A stretch of DNA of 64,000 nt from Paenibacillus sp. SYP-B4298 (GTDB lineage Bacteria > Bacillota > Bacilli > Paenibacillales > Paenibacillaceae). Positions 34,964 through 44,900 of the stretch are shown here, one piece after another. The number at the start of each line of letters is the position of its first letter. Within the stretch, counting starts at the first letter, position 1. Position numbers and translations under genes: made by a program. Below the pieces are notes generated by a model. The model had not been told where the DNA came from. It was given only the letters and a program-made list of their open reading frames with translations, and made no database searches. Location: positions 5,092,501-5,156,500 of the forward strand of contig NZ_CP115484.1 of NCBI RefSeq assembly GCF_027627475.1, in the 5' to 3' direction.

Positions 34964-35584
34964 TCAAGCCTCCACGGTTATAATCTGAACCTCATTGCCA
35001 TCCACCACGATCGCCTGGTCGTTGCGGATAGGGGATAGCTCCAGCCTGGAAGAGTAGGTGTCAAGGATGCTTTGAGCGCTTTCTTTGAACGGCGGATTGG
35101 TATAGTGCGGCACCGTGTAGAAATCAACCAGGGCTAATGCATCGCAGTTATCGAGGCCCGGCGCCTGGCGTATATCATCCATTTCCTGCACATATTCGAT
35201 GTTCGCTGCTGTAATGATCGAGCCGGCTGATTCGCCGATATAAGGTTTACCGGAACGAACCGCATCGATAATCATTTGATCAGCACCGGTCCTTTTCAAT
35301 TCCTGCAGAAGGTAGAATGTGTTGCCGCCCGTGACATAGATGTAGTCATTATGTTGGATTTTGGAGGCAATCTCCTCCCTGGAGGCCGCTGAGAGGTCGA
35401 GTTCATCAACGGTCAGGCCCATTTGTCTGAGCTCTTTTCTCGCCGCATCCACATAGAAAGTCACCTCTTCTACTGCACTTGCGGTGGGAATAAAGGTAAC
35501 CGTACTGCCATTCAGGTCGCGCACAAATTGTGCAATAATATCCTTCGCATCCATAAACGAGGAGACTAAGCATAGTTTTTTCAT
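34964..35584 (-). CDS. Peptidase S51 (peptidase E-like) family protein
   Basis: Class-I glutamine-amidotransferase-like fold, 206 residues. Nucleophile Ser119 in IGESAGSIITA, with the preceding DYIYVTGGNTFYLLQEL typical of peptidase E relatives that cleave Asp-X dipeptides; His candidates in VPHYTNPPF. ATG with AAAGGAG 8 bp upstream. Encoded upstream of the leuA promoter on the same strand and not obviously linked to it. Annotated in relatives as a 'type 1 glutamine amidotransferase-like' protein; the true substrate is unknown. Confidence 0.83.
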   Translation of the reverse strand: MKKLCLVSSFMDAKDIIAQFVRDLNGSTVTFIPTASAVEEVTFYVDAARKELRQMGLTVDELDLSAASREEIASKIQHNDYIYVTGGNTFYLLQELKRTGADQMIIDAVRSGKPYIGESAGSIITAANIEYVQEMDDIRQAPGLDNCDALALVDFYTVPHYTNPPFKESAQSILDTYSSRLELSPIRNDQAIVVDGNEVQIITVEA

Positions 35585-35755
35585 TGCGGTGGCTCCTTTC
35601 CTAGTTATTCTATCTATAGTATAGAGCATAATGATGTCCATTCCTAATCACGCTCCAAAAACCATACTCTTGTGCGTGTCTATGCTGCCCCGGTCTTCTT
35701 TTTCCTGAGTTACAAATGGCTGCAGCGCTCCTCGCACAAATCATAAATTTCCTAT

Positions 35756-35782
35756 TGCCAAATTTCGATTTTGTGATAATAT
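35756..35782 (+). promoter_or_regulatory. Candidate promoter of the polyamine gene pair
   Basis: -35 TTGCCA followed after 16 bp by TAATAT. It would generate a leader of about 480 nt before the ATG at 36279. Confidence 0.4.
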
Positions 35783-35795
35783 AGTTACGTGCTAA

Positions 35796-36050
35796 GAAAG
35801 CCAGCTAATATTCAGTATATCTGGAGCTTTAAAGCAGATAATTTTTGACCACATTCTTCACAGAATGTTAAGGCCATACGGACAGCCGGGTCAAATGCCG
35901 ATCGGCAACTTTAGTTGCCTTATTGATTGAGTTCAATACTCAAATTTTATAAGTTGGTTACTTTATAACCTGTGCACCTCGCACATCAACTTGTGAAACG
36001 GTCAATAAGAGTGGTAAAAGTGATTATTTGCTATATAGACTCTGATCTTT
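35796..36050 (+). ncRNA. Structured 5' leader, candidate cis-regulatory RNA
   Basis: Serial hairpins upstream of the polyamine genes: ACATTCT/AGAATGT (35851-35868, loop TCAC); GGCAAC/GTTGCC (35904-35919, loop TTTA), overlapping an alternative palindrome GCCGATCGGC (35897-35906); TTGAGT/ACTCAA (35927-35943). A three-way junction is closed by AAGTTG/CAACTT (35951-35992), enclosing GTTA/TAAC and TGTGC/GCACA hairpins. No known riboswitch class recognised by eye. No other gene seen in 35585-36278. Confidence 0.45.
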
Positions 36051-36278
36051 TTATGGTATATTCCGAATATTAAAGAGCTCCTTACAGAAGTAATGTTGTA
36101 TTGCTTTTGTAACAGGTGAATCCTGTACTTTTTAATTAGTGATTATACTTACAAGCAAGTGTGATGCGCGACCAGCGTATTTGCATTTGCTTTTTTATTT
36201 ATCGGGACATTTTCCTGCTAAGGATAGCAAGCGGCAGATACCATACCAAAATACACAATGGCAAGGAGCTAAAACCCA

Positions 36279-37517
36279 ATGAGCAAAGCACTAATTATCG
36301 GCTGCGGCGGCGTAGCCTCGGTAACGATTCACAAATGCGTTCAAAACAGCGATGTCTTCACTGAAATCTGCATTGCAAGCCGTACAAAGTCCAAATGCGA
36401 CGAGCTGAAGGCGAAGCTGGATGGCGGCAAAACGAAAATCTCCACGGCACAAGTCGATGCCGATAATGTGGACGAGCTCATCGCCCTGATCGAGCAATTC
36501 CAACCGGACATCGTCATGAACCTGGCGCTGCCTTATCAGGATCTGACCATTATGGACGCTTGTCTGGCAACGAAGACTCACTATCTGGACACTGCAAATT
36601 ACGAGCCGCTGGATACGGCCAAATTTGAATACAAGTGGCAGTGGGACTATCGCGAGCGCTTCGAGAAGGCTGGCATTACAGCTCTGCTGGGCAGCGGCTT
36701 TGATCCAGGTGTAACGGGCGTATTCTCCGCTTATGCGCTCAAGCATTATTTCGACGAGATTGAGTATATTGACATTCTGGACTGCAACGGCGGCGACCAT
36801 GGCTATCCGTTCGCAACCAACTTCAATCCGGAGATCAACATCCGCGAAGTATCGGCTAACGGAAGATATTGGGAGAATGGCGAATGGGTAGAGACGAAGC
36901 CGATGGAAATCAAGCGCGTCTATGACTTCGCTGAAGTGGGCCAGAAGGACATGTACCTGCTGTATCATGAAGAGCTGGAATCGCTGGTTGAGAACATGCC
37001 TGGGCTGAAGCGTATCCGTTTCTTCATGACATTCGGCCAGAGCTACCTGACCCATCTGAAGGTGCTGGAGAATGTGGGCATGACGTCCATCGAGCCGATC
37101 GAATACGAAGGCAAGCAGATTATCCCGCTGCAATTCCTGAAGGCTCTGCTGCCAGACCCGGCTTCTCTGGGGCCTCGTACCGTAGGCAAGACCAATATCG
37201 GCTGTATCTTCCAAGGCAAAAAGGATGGCCAGCCTAAAACCTACTATGTATACAATGTATGCGACCATCAGGAGTGCTATCAGGAGGTTGGCTCCCAAGC
37301 CATCTCGTACACTACAGGTGTACCAGCCATGATCGGCGCGGCGATGATCCTGACTGGCAAATGGAATAAGCCTGGCGTATTCAACATCGAGGAATTCGAT
37401 CCAGACCCGTTCATGGAGGAGCTGAACAAATGGGGCTTGCCATGGGTAGAGGATTTCAATCCTGTATTGGTAGACAATGACCACGTTCAAGCCAAGCAGC
37501 CGGAGCTGGTTCGCTAA
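36279..37517 (+). CDS. Carboxynorspermidine dehydrogenase (saccharopine dehydrogenase family)
   Basis: NADPH-dependent enzyme condensing aspartate semialdehyde with a diamine (putrescine or 1,3-diaminopropane) to carboxyspermidine or carboxynorspermidine; 412 residues. Rossmann start KALIIGCGGVASVTIHKCVQ, then DADNVDELIALIEQFQPDIV, ALPYQDLTIMDACL and GFDPGVTGVFSAYALKHYF, all typical of the CANSDH branch. AAGGAG site 10 bp upstream. Directly followed by the decarboxylase gene. A true saccharopine (lysine) dehydrogenase is the alternative, but the partner gene decides the role. Confidence 0.9.
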   Translation: MSKALIIGCGGVASVTIHKCVQNSDVFTEICIASRTKSKCDELKAKLDGGKTKISTAQVDADNVDELIALIEQFQPDIVMNLALPYQDLTIMDACLATKTHYLDTANYEPLDTAKFEYKWQWDYRERFEKAGITALLGSGFDPGVTGVFSAYALKHYFDEIEYIDILDCNGGDHGYPFATNFNPEINIREVSANGRYWENGEWVETKPMEIKRVYDFAEVGQKDMYLLYHEELESLVENMPGLKRIRFFMTFGQSYLTHLKVLENVGMTSIEPIEYEGKQIIPLQFLKALLPDPASLGPRTVGKTNIGCIFQGKKDGQPKTYYVYNVCDHQECYQEVGSQAISYTTGVPAMIGAAMILTGKWNKPGVFNIEEFDPDPFMEELNKWGLPWVEDFNPVLVDNDHVQAKQPELVR

Positions 37518-37518
37518 G

Positions 37519-38646
37519 ATGCGGTTTGACCAGTTGCCAACGCCCTGCTTCGTCGTAGATGTAGAGCGCATCGAGCACAATCTGAAGATTCTGGGTGGCG
37601 TAATCGAACGCACAGGAGCCAAGATCGTGCTCGCCCAAAAGGCGTTCTCCATGACAGCCATGTATCCACTGATCGGGCAGTATCTGAACGGCACGACCGC
37701 TAGCGGCCTGTATGAGGCACGTCTCGGTCACGAGGAGATGGGCAAGGAGAATCATGTCTTTGCCCCTGCCTACCGTGAGGACGAGATTGACGAGATTCTG
37801 TCGATCTGCGATCACATTATCTTCAACTCCTTCTCCCAACTGGAGAAATATAAGGACAGAGCGCTGCAGGCCGGCTGCAAGGTGGGGCTTCGGGTGAACC
37901 CGGAGTGCTCCACGCAGATCGGTCACGAAATCTATGACCCCTGCACGCCAGGCTCGCGCTTCGGCGCCAAGCGGGATCAATTCCGTCCAGAGCTGCTCGC
38001 AGGTGTAACTGGCCTGCACTTCCACACGCTGTGCCAGCAAAACTCGGACGATCTGTCCACGACGCTGGATGCGGTCGAGGAGCGGTTCGGCGAGTTCCTG
38101 CCGCAGATGGAATGGATCAACTTCGGCGGCGGGCACCATATCACCAGAGAAGACTACGACATCGCCAAGCTGGAATCCTGCATCAAGCGGATGCAGGACA
38201 AGTACGGCCTTACCGTATATCTGGAGCCAGGCGAAGCGGTCGCGCTAGATGCCGGCTATATGGTCACCTCGGTGCTCGACCTGCATGAGAACGGCATGGA
38301 CATCGCCATCGTCGACACATCGGCGACCTGCCATATGCCGGACGTGCTGGAGATGCCGTATCGCCCGCCGCTCTACGGCTCGGGCGAGCCGGGCGAGAAG
38401 GCTCACACCTATCGGCTGGGCGGCCCCACCTGCCTGACCGGAGATGTGATCGGCGATTACTCGTTCGATCAGCCATTGCAGCCTGGGGACAGACTTGTGT
38501 TCGGGGACATGGCGATCTACTCCATGGTGAAGACGAACACCTTCAACGGCATGCCGCTCCCGGCCATCGCCCTGAAGGAGATGAACGGCGACTGCCGTAT
38601 CGTTCGCCAGTTCGGATACGAGGATTTTAAAGTAAGATTGGCATAG
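37519..38646 (+). CDS. nspC: Carboxynorspermidine decarboxylase
   Basis: PLP-dependent fold-III decarboxylase giving spermidine or norspermidine from the carboxy intermediate; 375 residues. PLP Lys in VLAQKAFSM, HTLCQQN helix, GGGHHITREDYD, EPGEAVALDAGY and the C-terminal SATCHMPDVLEMPYRPPL and GPTCLTGDVIGDY with the active-site Cys. The ATG begins one base after the dehydrogenase stop, so translation is coupled and a GGAG within the previous gene serves as its site. The longer frame to 37477 is discarded. Confidence 0.92.
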   Translation: MRFDQLPTPCFVVDVERIEHNLKILGGVIERTGAKIVLAQKAFSMTAMYPLIGQYLNGTTASGLYEARLGHEEMGKENHVFAPAYREDEIDEILSICDHIIFNSFSQLEKYKDRALQAGCKVGLRVNPECSTQIGHEIYDPCTPGSRFGAKRDQFRPELLAGVTGLHFHTLCQQNSDDLSTTLDAVEERFGEFLPQMEWINFGGGHHITREDYDIAKLESCIKRMQDKYGLTVYLEPGEAVALDAGYMVTSVLDLHENGMDIAIVDTSATCHMPDVLEMPYRPPLYGSGEPGEKAHTYRLGGPTCLTGDVIGDYSFDQPLQPGDRLVFGDMAIYSMVKTNTFNGMPLPAIALKEMNGDCRIVRQFGYEDFKVRLA

Positions 38647-38686
38647 TGCATCGCAAGCTGGCCGTGACATAACGCAATATAATTAA

Positions 38687-38721
38687 GGATGCTCCATAGC
38701 AATATGGGGCATCCTTTTTTT
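38687..38721 (+). terminator. Terminator of the polyamine pair
   Basis: GGATGCTCCATA (38687-38698) pairs with TATGGGGCATCC (38703-38714, one G-U pair), then seven T residues. Confidence 0.88.
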
Positions 38722-38782
38722 GCTTCGCACGCGCCGTATCTGTCTAATTCCAGGCGACAAGAAGGCCGTGCCTGACTTAGGT

Positions 38783-38802
38783 GGCTACTGCCGTTTACGC
38801 TT
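38783..38802 (-). repeat. Dispersed intergenic repeat, partial copy E
   Basis: Minus strand AAGCGTAAACGGCAGTAGCC matches the start of copy C (AAGCGTAAACGGCTGTCGCC) and then diverges. Confidence 0.45.
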
Positions 38803-38911
38803 ATAATAGAAGAACGAGTCGTTGCACACACACACCGGTCTTCTATTTCTACGATAAACGAGGCCTTGCCTGGCATGGGCGGATCTTGTCATATACGCTA
38901 TTGTGAAACAT

Positions 38912-38955
38912 AAAGACGCAACCAAACCGCGATGCTCAGCGGTCGGTTGCGTCTT
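38912..38955 (-). terminator. Terminator of the surface-protein operon
   Basis: GACGCAACC pairs with GGTTGCGTC, with an inner ACCGC/GCGGT stem, followed on the minus strand by TTTATG. The plus strand could also use it (TCTTCTTC after the stem). Confidence 0.65.
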
Positions 38956-38982
38956 CTTCATTGTTAAGGCATAGGAGTTGAC

Positions 38983-41900
38983 TTATTCCGCGCGTTGAAG
39001 ATCAACCGCACGTCTCAGCAGCTCTAGCGTCTCTGCCCTCGTCGCATAATCATGCGGACGGAAGGTACCGTCTGGATAGCCCGCCAGCAGCCCCTGCTCA
39101 GCCGCTGCCATAACAGATGGCAGTGACCATACGGCGATGTCTGCACGGTCGGTGAAGCTGATACCTGACCCTACCTGTGCTGCGCCAGCAGCTAGCGGAG
39201 ACAGCTTCAGCGCCCTCATCAGCATGACAGACATCTGCTCACGTGTAATCAGCGCATCGGGGCGGAAGGTGCCATCGTCATATCCAAGGACGATCCCTGC
39301 GGCGCTCGCGGCGCTGATTGCATCATGGGCCCAGTGGCTAGCCGTATCAGCATAGACACGGCCTGCCTCATCTGAACGGTCAAGACCGAAGGCGCGAACG
39401 AGTAGCTGCACGAACTCCGCTCGCGTCACCCAGGCGTTAGGCCGGAAAGCTCCGTCTGGATAGCCCTGAACATAGCCCTGGCTGATCATCGCCCGGATAC
39501 TCGCTTCCGCCCAGTGGCCGGCAATATCCCTGAACTCCGGCCATGGCTTCGGCTCCTCCGTTGGCTGCATAGCTGGCAAGGTTAGAACGGCGAACTTGGT
39601 AAAGTGGTTTGTCTCGCCGCTAACAGTGCCGCTCTCCCAATCGACGAGCGAATTGTCCAGCAGAATCCATTCGTCAATTGATTCATTCAGCCAATAGACT
39701 GCAACCGTATGCGTCGCCTGCTGGATTCCCTTGGTTTCAAATGGCAAGGTGATAGTAACAGGCTTGATAAAGTTGCCTGCCGCCGACTTCGTGATGTCAT
39801 ACACCCGGCTCACAAGGCGTTCAGCCGCTGGCAGGTTGTGCACGCCAGACTCAGATAACCGTTCAATGAAAACACGGAACGCCGTAGCAGAAGCTCCTGC
39901 AGGGAAGCGGATAGATACACCACCATCCGTTATCGTCCCACCCATAGTCGGGTCCATGAGCCAGCCTGTCTGTGCCATCGGGTATACCGGTAATACCGTA
40001 CCCCCGCCATCTGTTTTCTCCAGCTTCAGCACGTTCACTTCATATTGCTGTGACTGCTCTGCGCTTCCCTTGGCGACAGTCGCCGTCAGCGTTACAACTG
40101 CGTCTCCACTTGCGTAAGACGGACGGGTCACCTTGCCGCTCGCCGCGTCAATCACGTCGGGATGGCTCGATGTCCACACGATCGTCGTGCCATGCTCGCC
40201 TGTCGTCGCCAGCGTAAGCGACTTCGTTACGCTCGCCGCACTATCTCCTGATGCATAGCCAATGCTCAATGCTTGCAGCGCTGCTGCGACAGATTCCTCA
40301 TCCGTGCGATCCTGCTTCAGCACGGTCACCTCATATTGATGCGATTGCTCTGCGCTTCCCTTGGCGACAGTCGCCGTCAGCGTTACAACCGTGTCCCCGC
40401 TTGCGTAAGACGGACGGGTCACCTTGCCGCTCGCCGCGTCGATCACGTCTGGGCGGCTCGATGTCCACACGATCGTCGTGCCATGCTCGCCTACCGTCGC
40501 CAGCGTAAGCGACTTCGTTACGCTCGCCGCACTATCTCCTGATGCATAGCCGATGCTCACCGATTGCAGCGCTGCTGCGACAGATTCCTCATCCGTGCGA
40601 TCCTGCCTTGGCACGTTCACTTCATATTGATGCGATTGCTCTGCGCTTCCCTTGGCGACAGTCGCCGTCAGCGTTACAACTGCGTCCCCACTTGCATAGG
40701 CCGGACGGGTCACCTTGCCGCTCGCCGCGTCAATCACGTCAGGATGGCTCGATGTCCACACGATCGTCGTGCCATACTCGCCTGTCGTCGCCAGCGTGAT
40801 CGACTTCGTCACGCTCGCCGCGCTATCTCCTGATGCGTAGCCGATGCTCACCGATTGCAGCGCTGCTGCGACAGCTTCCTCATCCGTGCGATCCTGCTTC
40901 AGCACGGTCACCTCATATTGATGCGATTGCTCTGCACTGCCTTTACTGATTCTAGCCGTCAGCGTTACAACCGTGTCACCACTTGCGTAGGACGGACGAG
41001 TCACCTTGCCGCTCGCCGCGTCGATCACGTCTGGGCGGCTCGATGTCCACACGATCGTCGTGCCATGCTCGCCTACCGTCGCCAGCGTGATCGACTTCAT
41101 CACGCTCGCCGCGCTATCTCCTGATGCATAGCCGAGGCCCAGTGCCTGCAGCGCTGCTGCGACAGCTTCCTCATCCGTGCGATCCTGCTTCAGCACGGTC
41201 ACCTCATATTGATGCGATAACTCTGCACTGCCTTTACTGATTCTAGCCGTCAGCGTTACCACTGCGTCTCCACTTGCGTAGGCCGGACGAGTCACCTTGC
41301 CGCTCGCCGCATCAATCACGTCGGGATGGCTCGATGTCCACACGATCGTCGTGCCATACTCGCCTACCGTCGCCAGCGTGAGCGACTTCGTTACGCTCGC
41401 TGCGCTATCTCCTGATGCGTAGCCGATGCTCACCGATTGCAGCGCTGCTGCGACAGATTCCTCATCCGTGCGATCCTGCCTTGGCACGTTCACTTCATAT
41501 TGATGCGATTGCTCTGCGCTTCCCTTGGCGACAGTCGCCGTCAGCGTTACAACTGCGTCCCCACTTGCGTAAGACGGACGGGTCACCTTGCCGCTCGCCG
41601 CGTCGATCACGTCTGGGCGGCTCGATGTCCACACGATCGTCGTGCCATACTCGCCTGTCGTCGCCAGCGTGAGCGACTTCGTTACGCTCGCCGCGCTATC
41701 TCCTGATGCGTAGCCGATGCTCACCGATTGCAGCGCTGCTGCGACAGCTTCCTCATCCGTGCGATCCTGCTTCAGCACGGTCACCTCATATTGCTGTGAC
41801 TGCTCTGCACTGCCTTTACTGATTCTAGCCGTCAGCGTTACAACCGTGTCCCCGCTTGCGTAAGACGGACGGGTCACCTTGCCGCTCGCCGCGTCAATCA

Positions 41901-44900
41901 CGTCAGGATGGCTCGATGTCCACACGATCGTCGTGCCATGCTCGCCTACCGTCGCCAGCGTGATCGACTTCGTTACGCTCGCCGCGCTATCTCCTGATGC
42001 ATAGCCGATGCTCACCGATTGCAGCGCTGCTGCGACCGCTTCCGCATCCGTGCGATCCTGCTTCAGCACGGTCACCTCATATTGCTGTGACTGCTCTGCA
42101 CTGCCTTTACTGATTCTAGCCGTCAGCGTTACAACCGTGTCACCACTTGCGTAAGACGGACGAGTCACCTTGCCGCTCGCCGCATCGATCACGTCGGGAT
42201 GGCTCGATGTCCACACGATCGTCGTGCCATGCTCGCCTGTCGTTGGAAGCACCAACGATTGTGTTGCGCCTGCTGCCCCTTCACCTGCTGCATAACCGAT
42301 AGACAGCAGTTGTAGAGCAATAGCTACCGACTCCACATCGGTCATTTCCCCGCCAGAATGGTCATCCTCCTTCTTCAGCACCGTCACTTGGTACATCCGT
42401 GACTGCTGTACACTACCTTTGGAGACCACGGCGGTCAAGATCACTGCGACGTCCCCGCTCGCATACGGCGGGCGCGTCACATCTCCGCTAGCGGGGTCGA
42501 TGATGCCCGGATGGCTCGACGTCCAGGTTATGGTAGTGCCATACTCGCCGGAGGTCGGTAACACGAGCGGTTGGGTCACCCCTGCCGCGCCTTCACCTGC
42601 CGTATAGCCGATAGACAATGCATCAATAGCCGCCGCTACCGCTTCTTCATCGGTTCGATCCTGTCTCAGCACCGTCACCTGGAACGCCTTGGATTGCTCA
42701 GCCGTCCCTTTGGAGACGGTCACTGTTAACGTAACTAGTGCATCTCCACTGGCAAAGAGAGGCCGTGTAACCTCGCCGCTCGCCGCATCGATTACGCCCG
42801 GATGGCTCGATGTCCAGATGATCTTCGAGCCATGGGCGCTTGTCGTTGGAAGCGCCAACGGTTGGGTCACCTCTGCCGCGCCTTCACCTGCCGCATAGCC
42901 GATAGACAGCGCACTAAGCTCGGCGGTTACCGCCTCCTCATCGGTCATCCCCACCTGCTCCAGCTTCAACACCTGCACAACAAATGTTTTGGTCTGATCG
43001 ACCGTTCCCTTGGAGACCTTCGCCGTCAGCGTCACCGTAATGTTCCCGGCTTCATATGCCGGTCGCGTCACCTTGCCGCTCCCCGCGTCGATTACCTCTG
43101 GGTGGCTTGATGTCCAGTCGATGACAGAGCCATATTCGCCTGCAGTCGGCAGCGTGAGCGACTCCGTCACTCCTGTCGCCCCCTCACCAGCCGCGTAGCC
43201 AATGTCCAATGCACCGAAGTCAGCCGCTACCGCTTCCAGATCTGTCATCGGAATCGCGCTGACCTGGCCAATATCGAATAAACCGTAATCCGTCCATTCA
43301 TAGTCCTCATTTACGCGATAACTGGCAGCTACGACAGCCTGCCCCTGCTTCAAACCCTTCAGCTCATCGCCAACAATCTCCCCGTATTCACCACCCGCCA
43401 GAACCCTCCATTCGATGGCGTCATTGGAGATTTGGACGGCGTTGCCATCTCCATCATAAGCATACAATCGCAGCGGCTGCTTCTCACCCAGAGCCAGCTC
43501 GCGCGTCATGCCGATGGCTACCCGCTCAATATCGCGAACGGTCGGGTTCGTCAATTGCTGCACATAAACGTTATCATTTCCATAGGCATCAGATGCCACA
43601 ATTTCTACATCGAATTGCTGCAACTCCGGCAGCGGAAGCTGGAAGCTGAAACGACCGGTATCATCCACCGTGGCTGGGTACCCATTCACCGTCACGACAG
43701 CGCCAATATCCGTCTGTCCTGTCAGCTCCACCTGATCTCCCTCAAATACCGCCTCATCCACCGCCAGCATCGGGCCATTGTCTTTCACCGCGATCCGATA
43801 GGTTCTCTCATCGGAATCGCCGTCTTCGTTATAGGTGACGACCTCGATTTCATTGACGCCTTCCTTGAGCAGCACATTCGTTGTCCATGCCTTCCCTTCA
43901 TGTACGGTCGACTCCGCATACGGGTCGTACATCGACGGGTTCACCAGCATCTCAGTTCGTACTGCTGTATCACTCGTAAAGGCAATGGTCAGATCACCTG
44001 TATTGCTTCGGAAATACGGCAAGCCCGACGTGTCGCGCAATGTCCTCACTTCTGCGCCCCCAGCCGATCCATTCGGCTGCACTGCAATATCAAACTTGGG
44101 TGGATCAGGTATAGGCAGGTTCAACGGTACCGGCTCCGACCATGGACCAAAATATTGCTCCGGCTGCTCCTCCTCGACGTTGGCCGTGACAGAAATCTCA
44201 TAGTTCTCTCCCTCCGCAAAGCCATCTACCTCCACATTCATGTACCGACTGGGCTGTCCTGAATCTCCTGAAGACGGCACTGGATACTGGAAGATGACTG
44301 CTTCTTCATCCGCCGACAGCGGCTTCCCATAGATTGTATAGGAGCGCACGCGATCCAGAGGAACGCGGTTCCAACTGATGCGCTTCTTGCCTACACCGCC
44401 ATCAACAATCGCAACGCCTGATGCCTGTAGGTCTTGTTCCACCACGCCATAGATTACAGCGTCAAATTGTTGACCCGGAGGCAAGCCATATAACGTCGTC
44501 TGGTAATAATCGATGTTCGCCCACTCATCATGCTCAGTAAGCTCGCTATAATAAGGGAAGGTATAGGTCTTGCCGTCCTCGTCCGTCAACTGGATAATAT
44601 ATTCCGATATGCCGTCCAGAGCTTCCCAGGTGGCATGGTATTGCCCCATCCTGAGCGGGTCTTCGACCTGCGCTCCTTCGGCAACCGGATATCCGGCATA
44701 AGGGTCCGAGGCCGTAGGACTCGGCTCCTCGCGCACTGCCTGTACGACGATTCGATAGGTATTCGGCGGCCAGCCCCTGATCTCGGCTGAGTAGCGCGCC
44801 TTGCCTTCCTCATGCGGTACGAAGGTCCACTGCGAGCCATCCGTCGGCGTGCCTTGCTCATCAACGGTGAAGATATAGTAGCCCGACAAATGATCACCCT

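Noticed and set aside
36291-37694. 467-residue minus-strand open frame
   Set aside because: Antisense to the carboxynorspermidine dehydrogenase gene, without domain signals or a ribosome site.
40251-41706. Series of identical 85-89 residue plus-strand frames that look like a repeated small-protein family
   Set aside because: They are the antisense reading of the 291-bp repeats in the giant SLH gene; the identity comes from the DNA repeat.
40011-42047. CRISPR-like or satellite interpretation of the tandem repeats
   Set aside because: The 291-bp unit keeps the reading frame and encodes one complete Ig-like domain; there are no short repeats separated by unique spacers.
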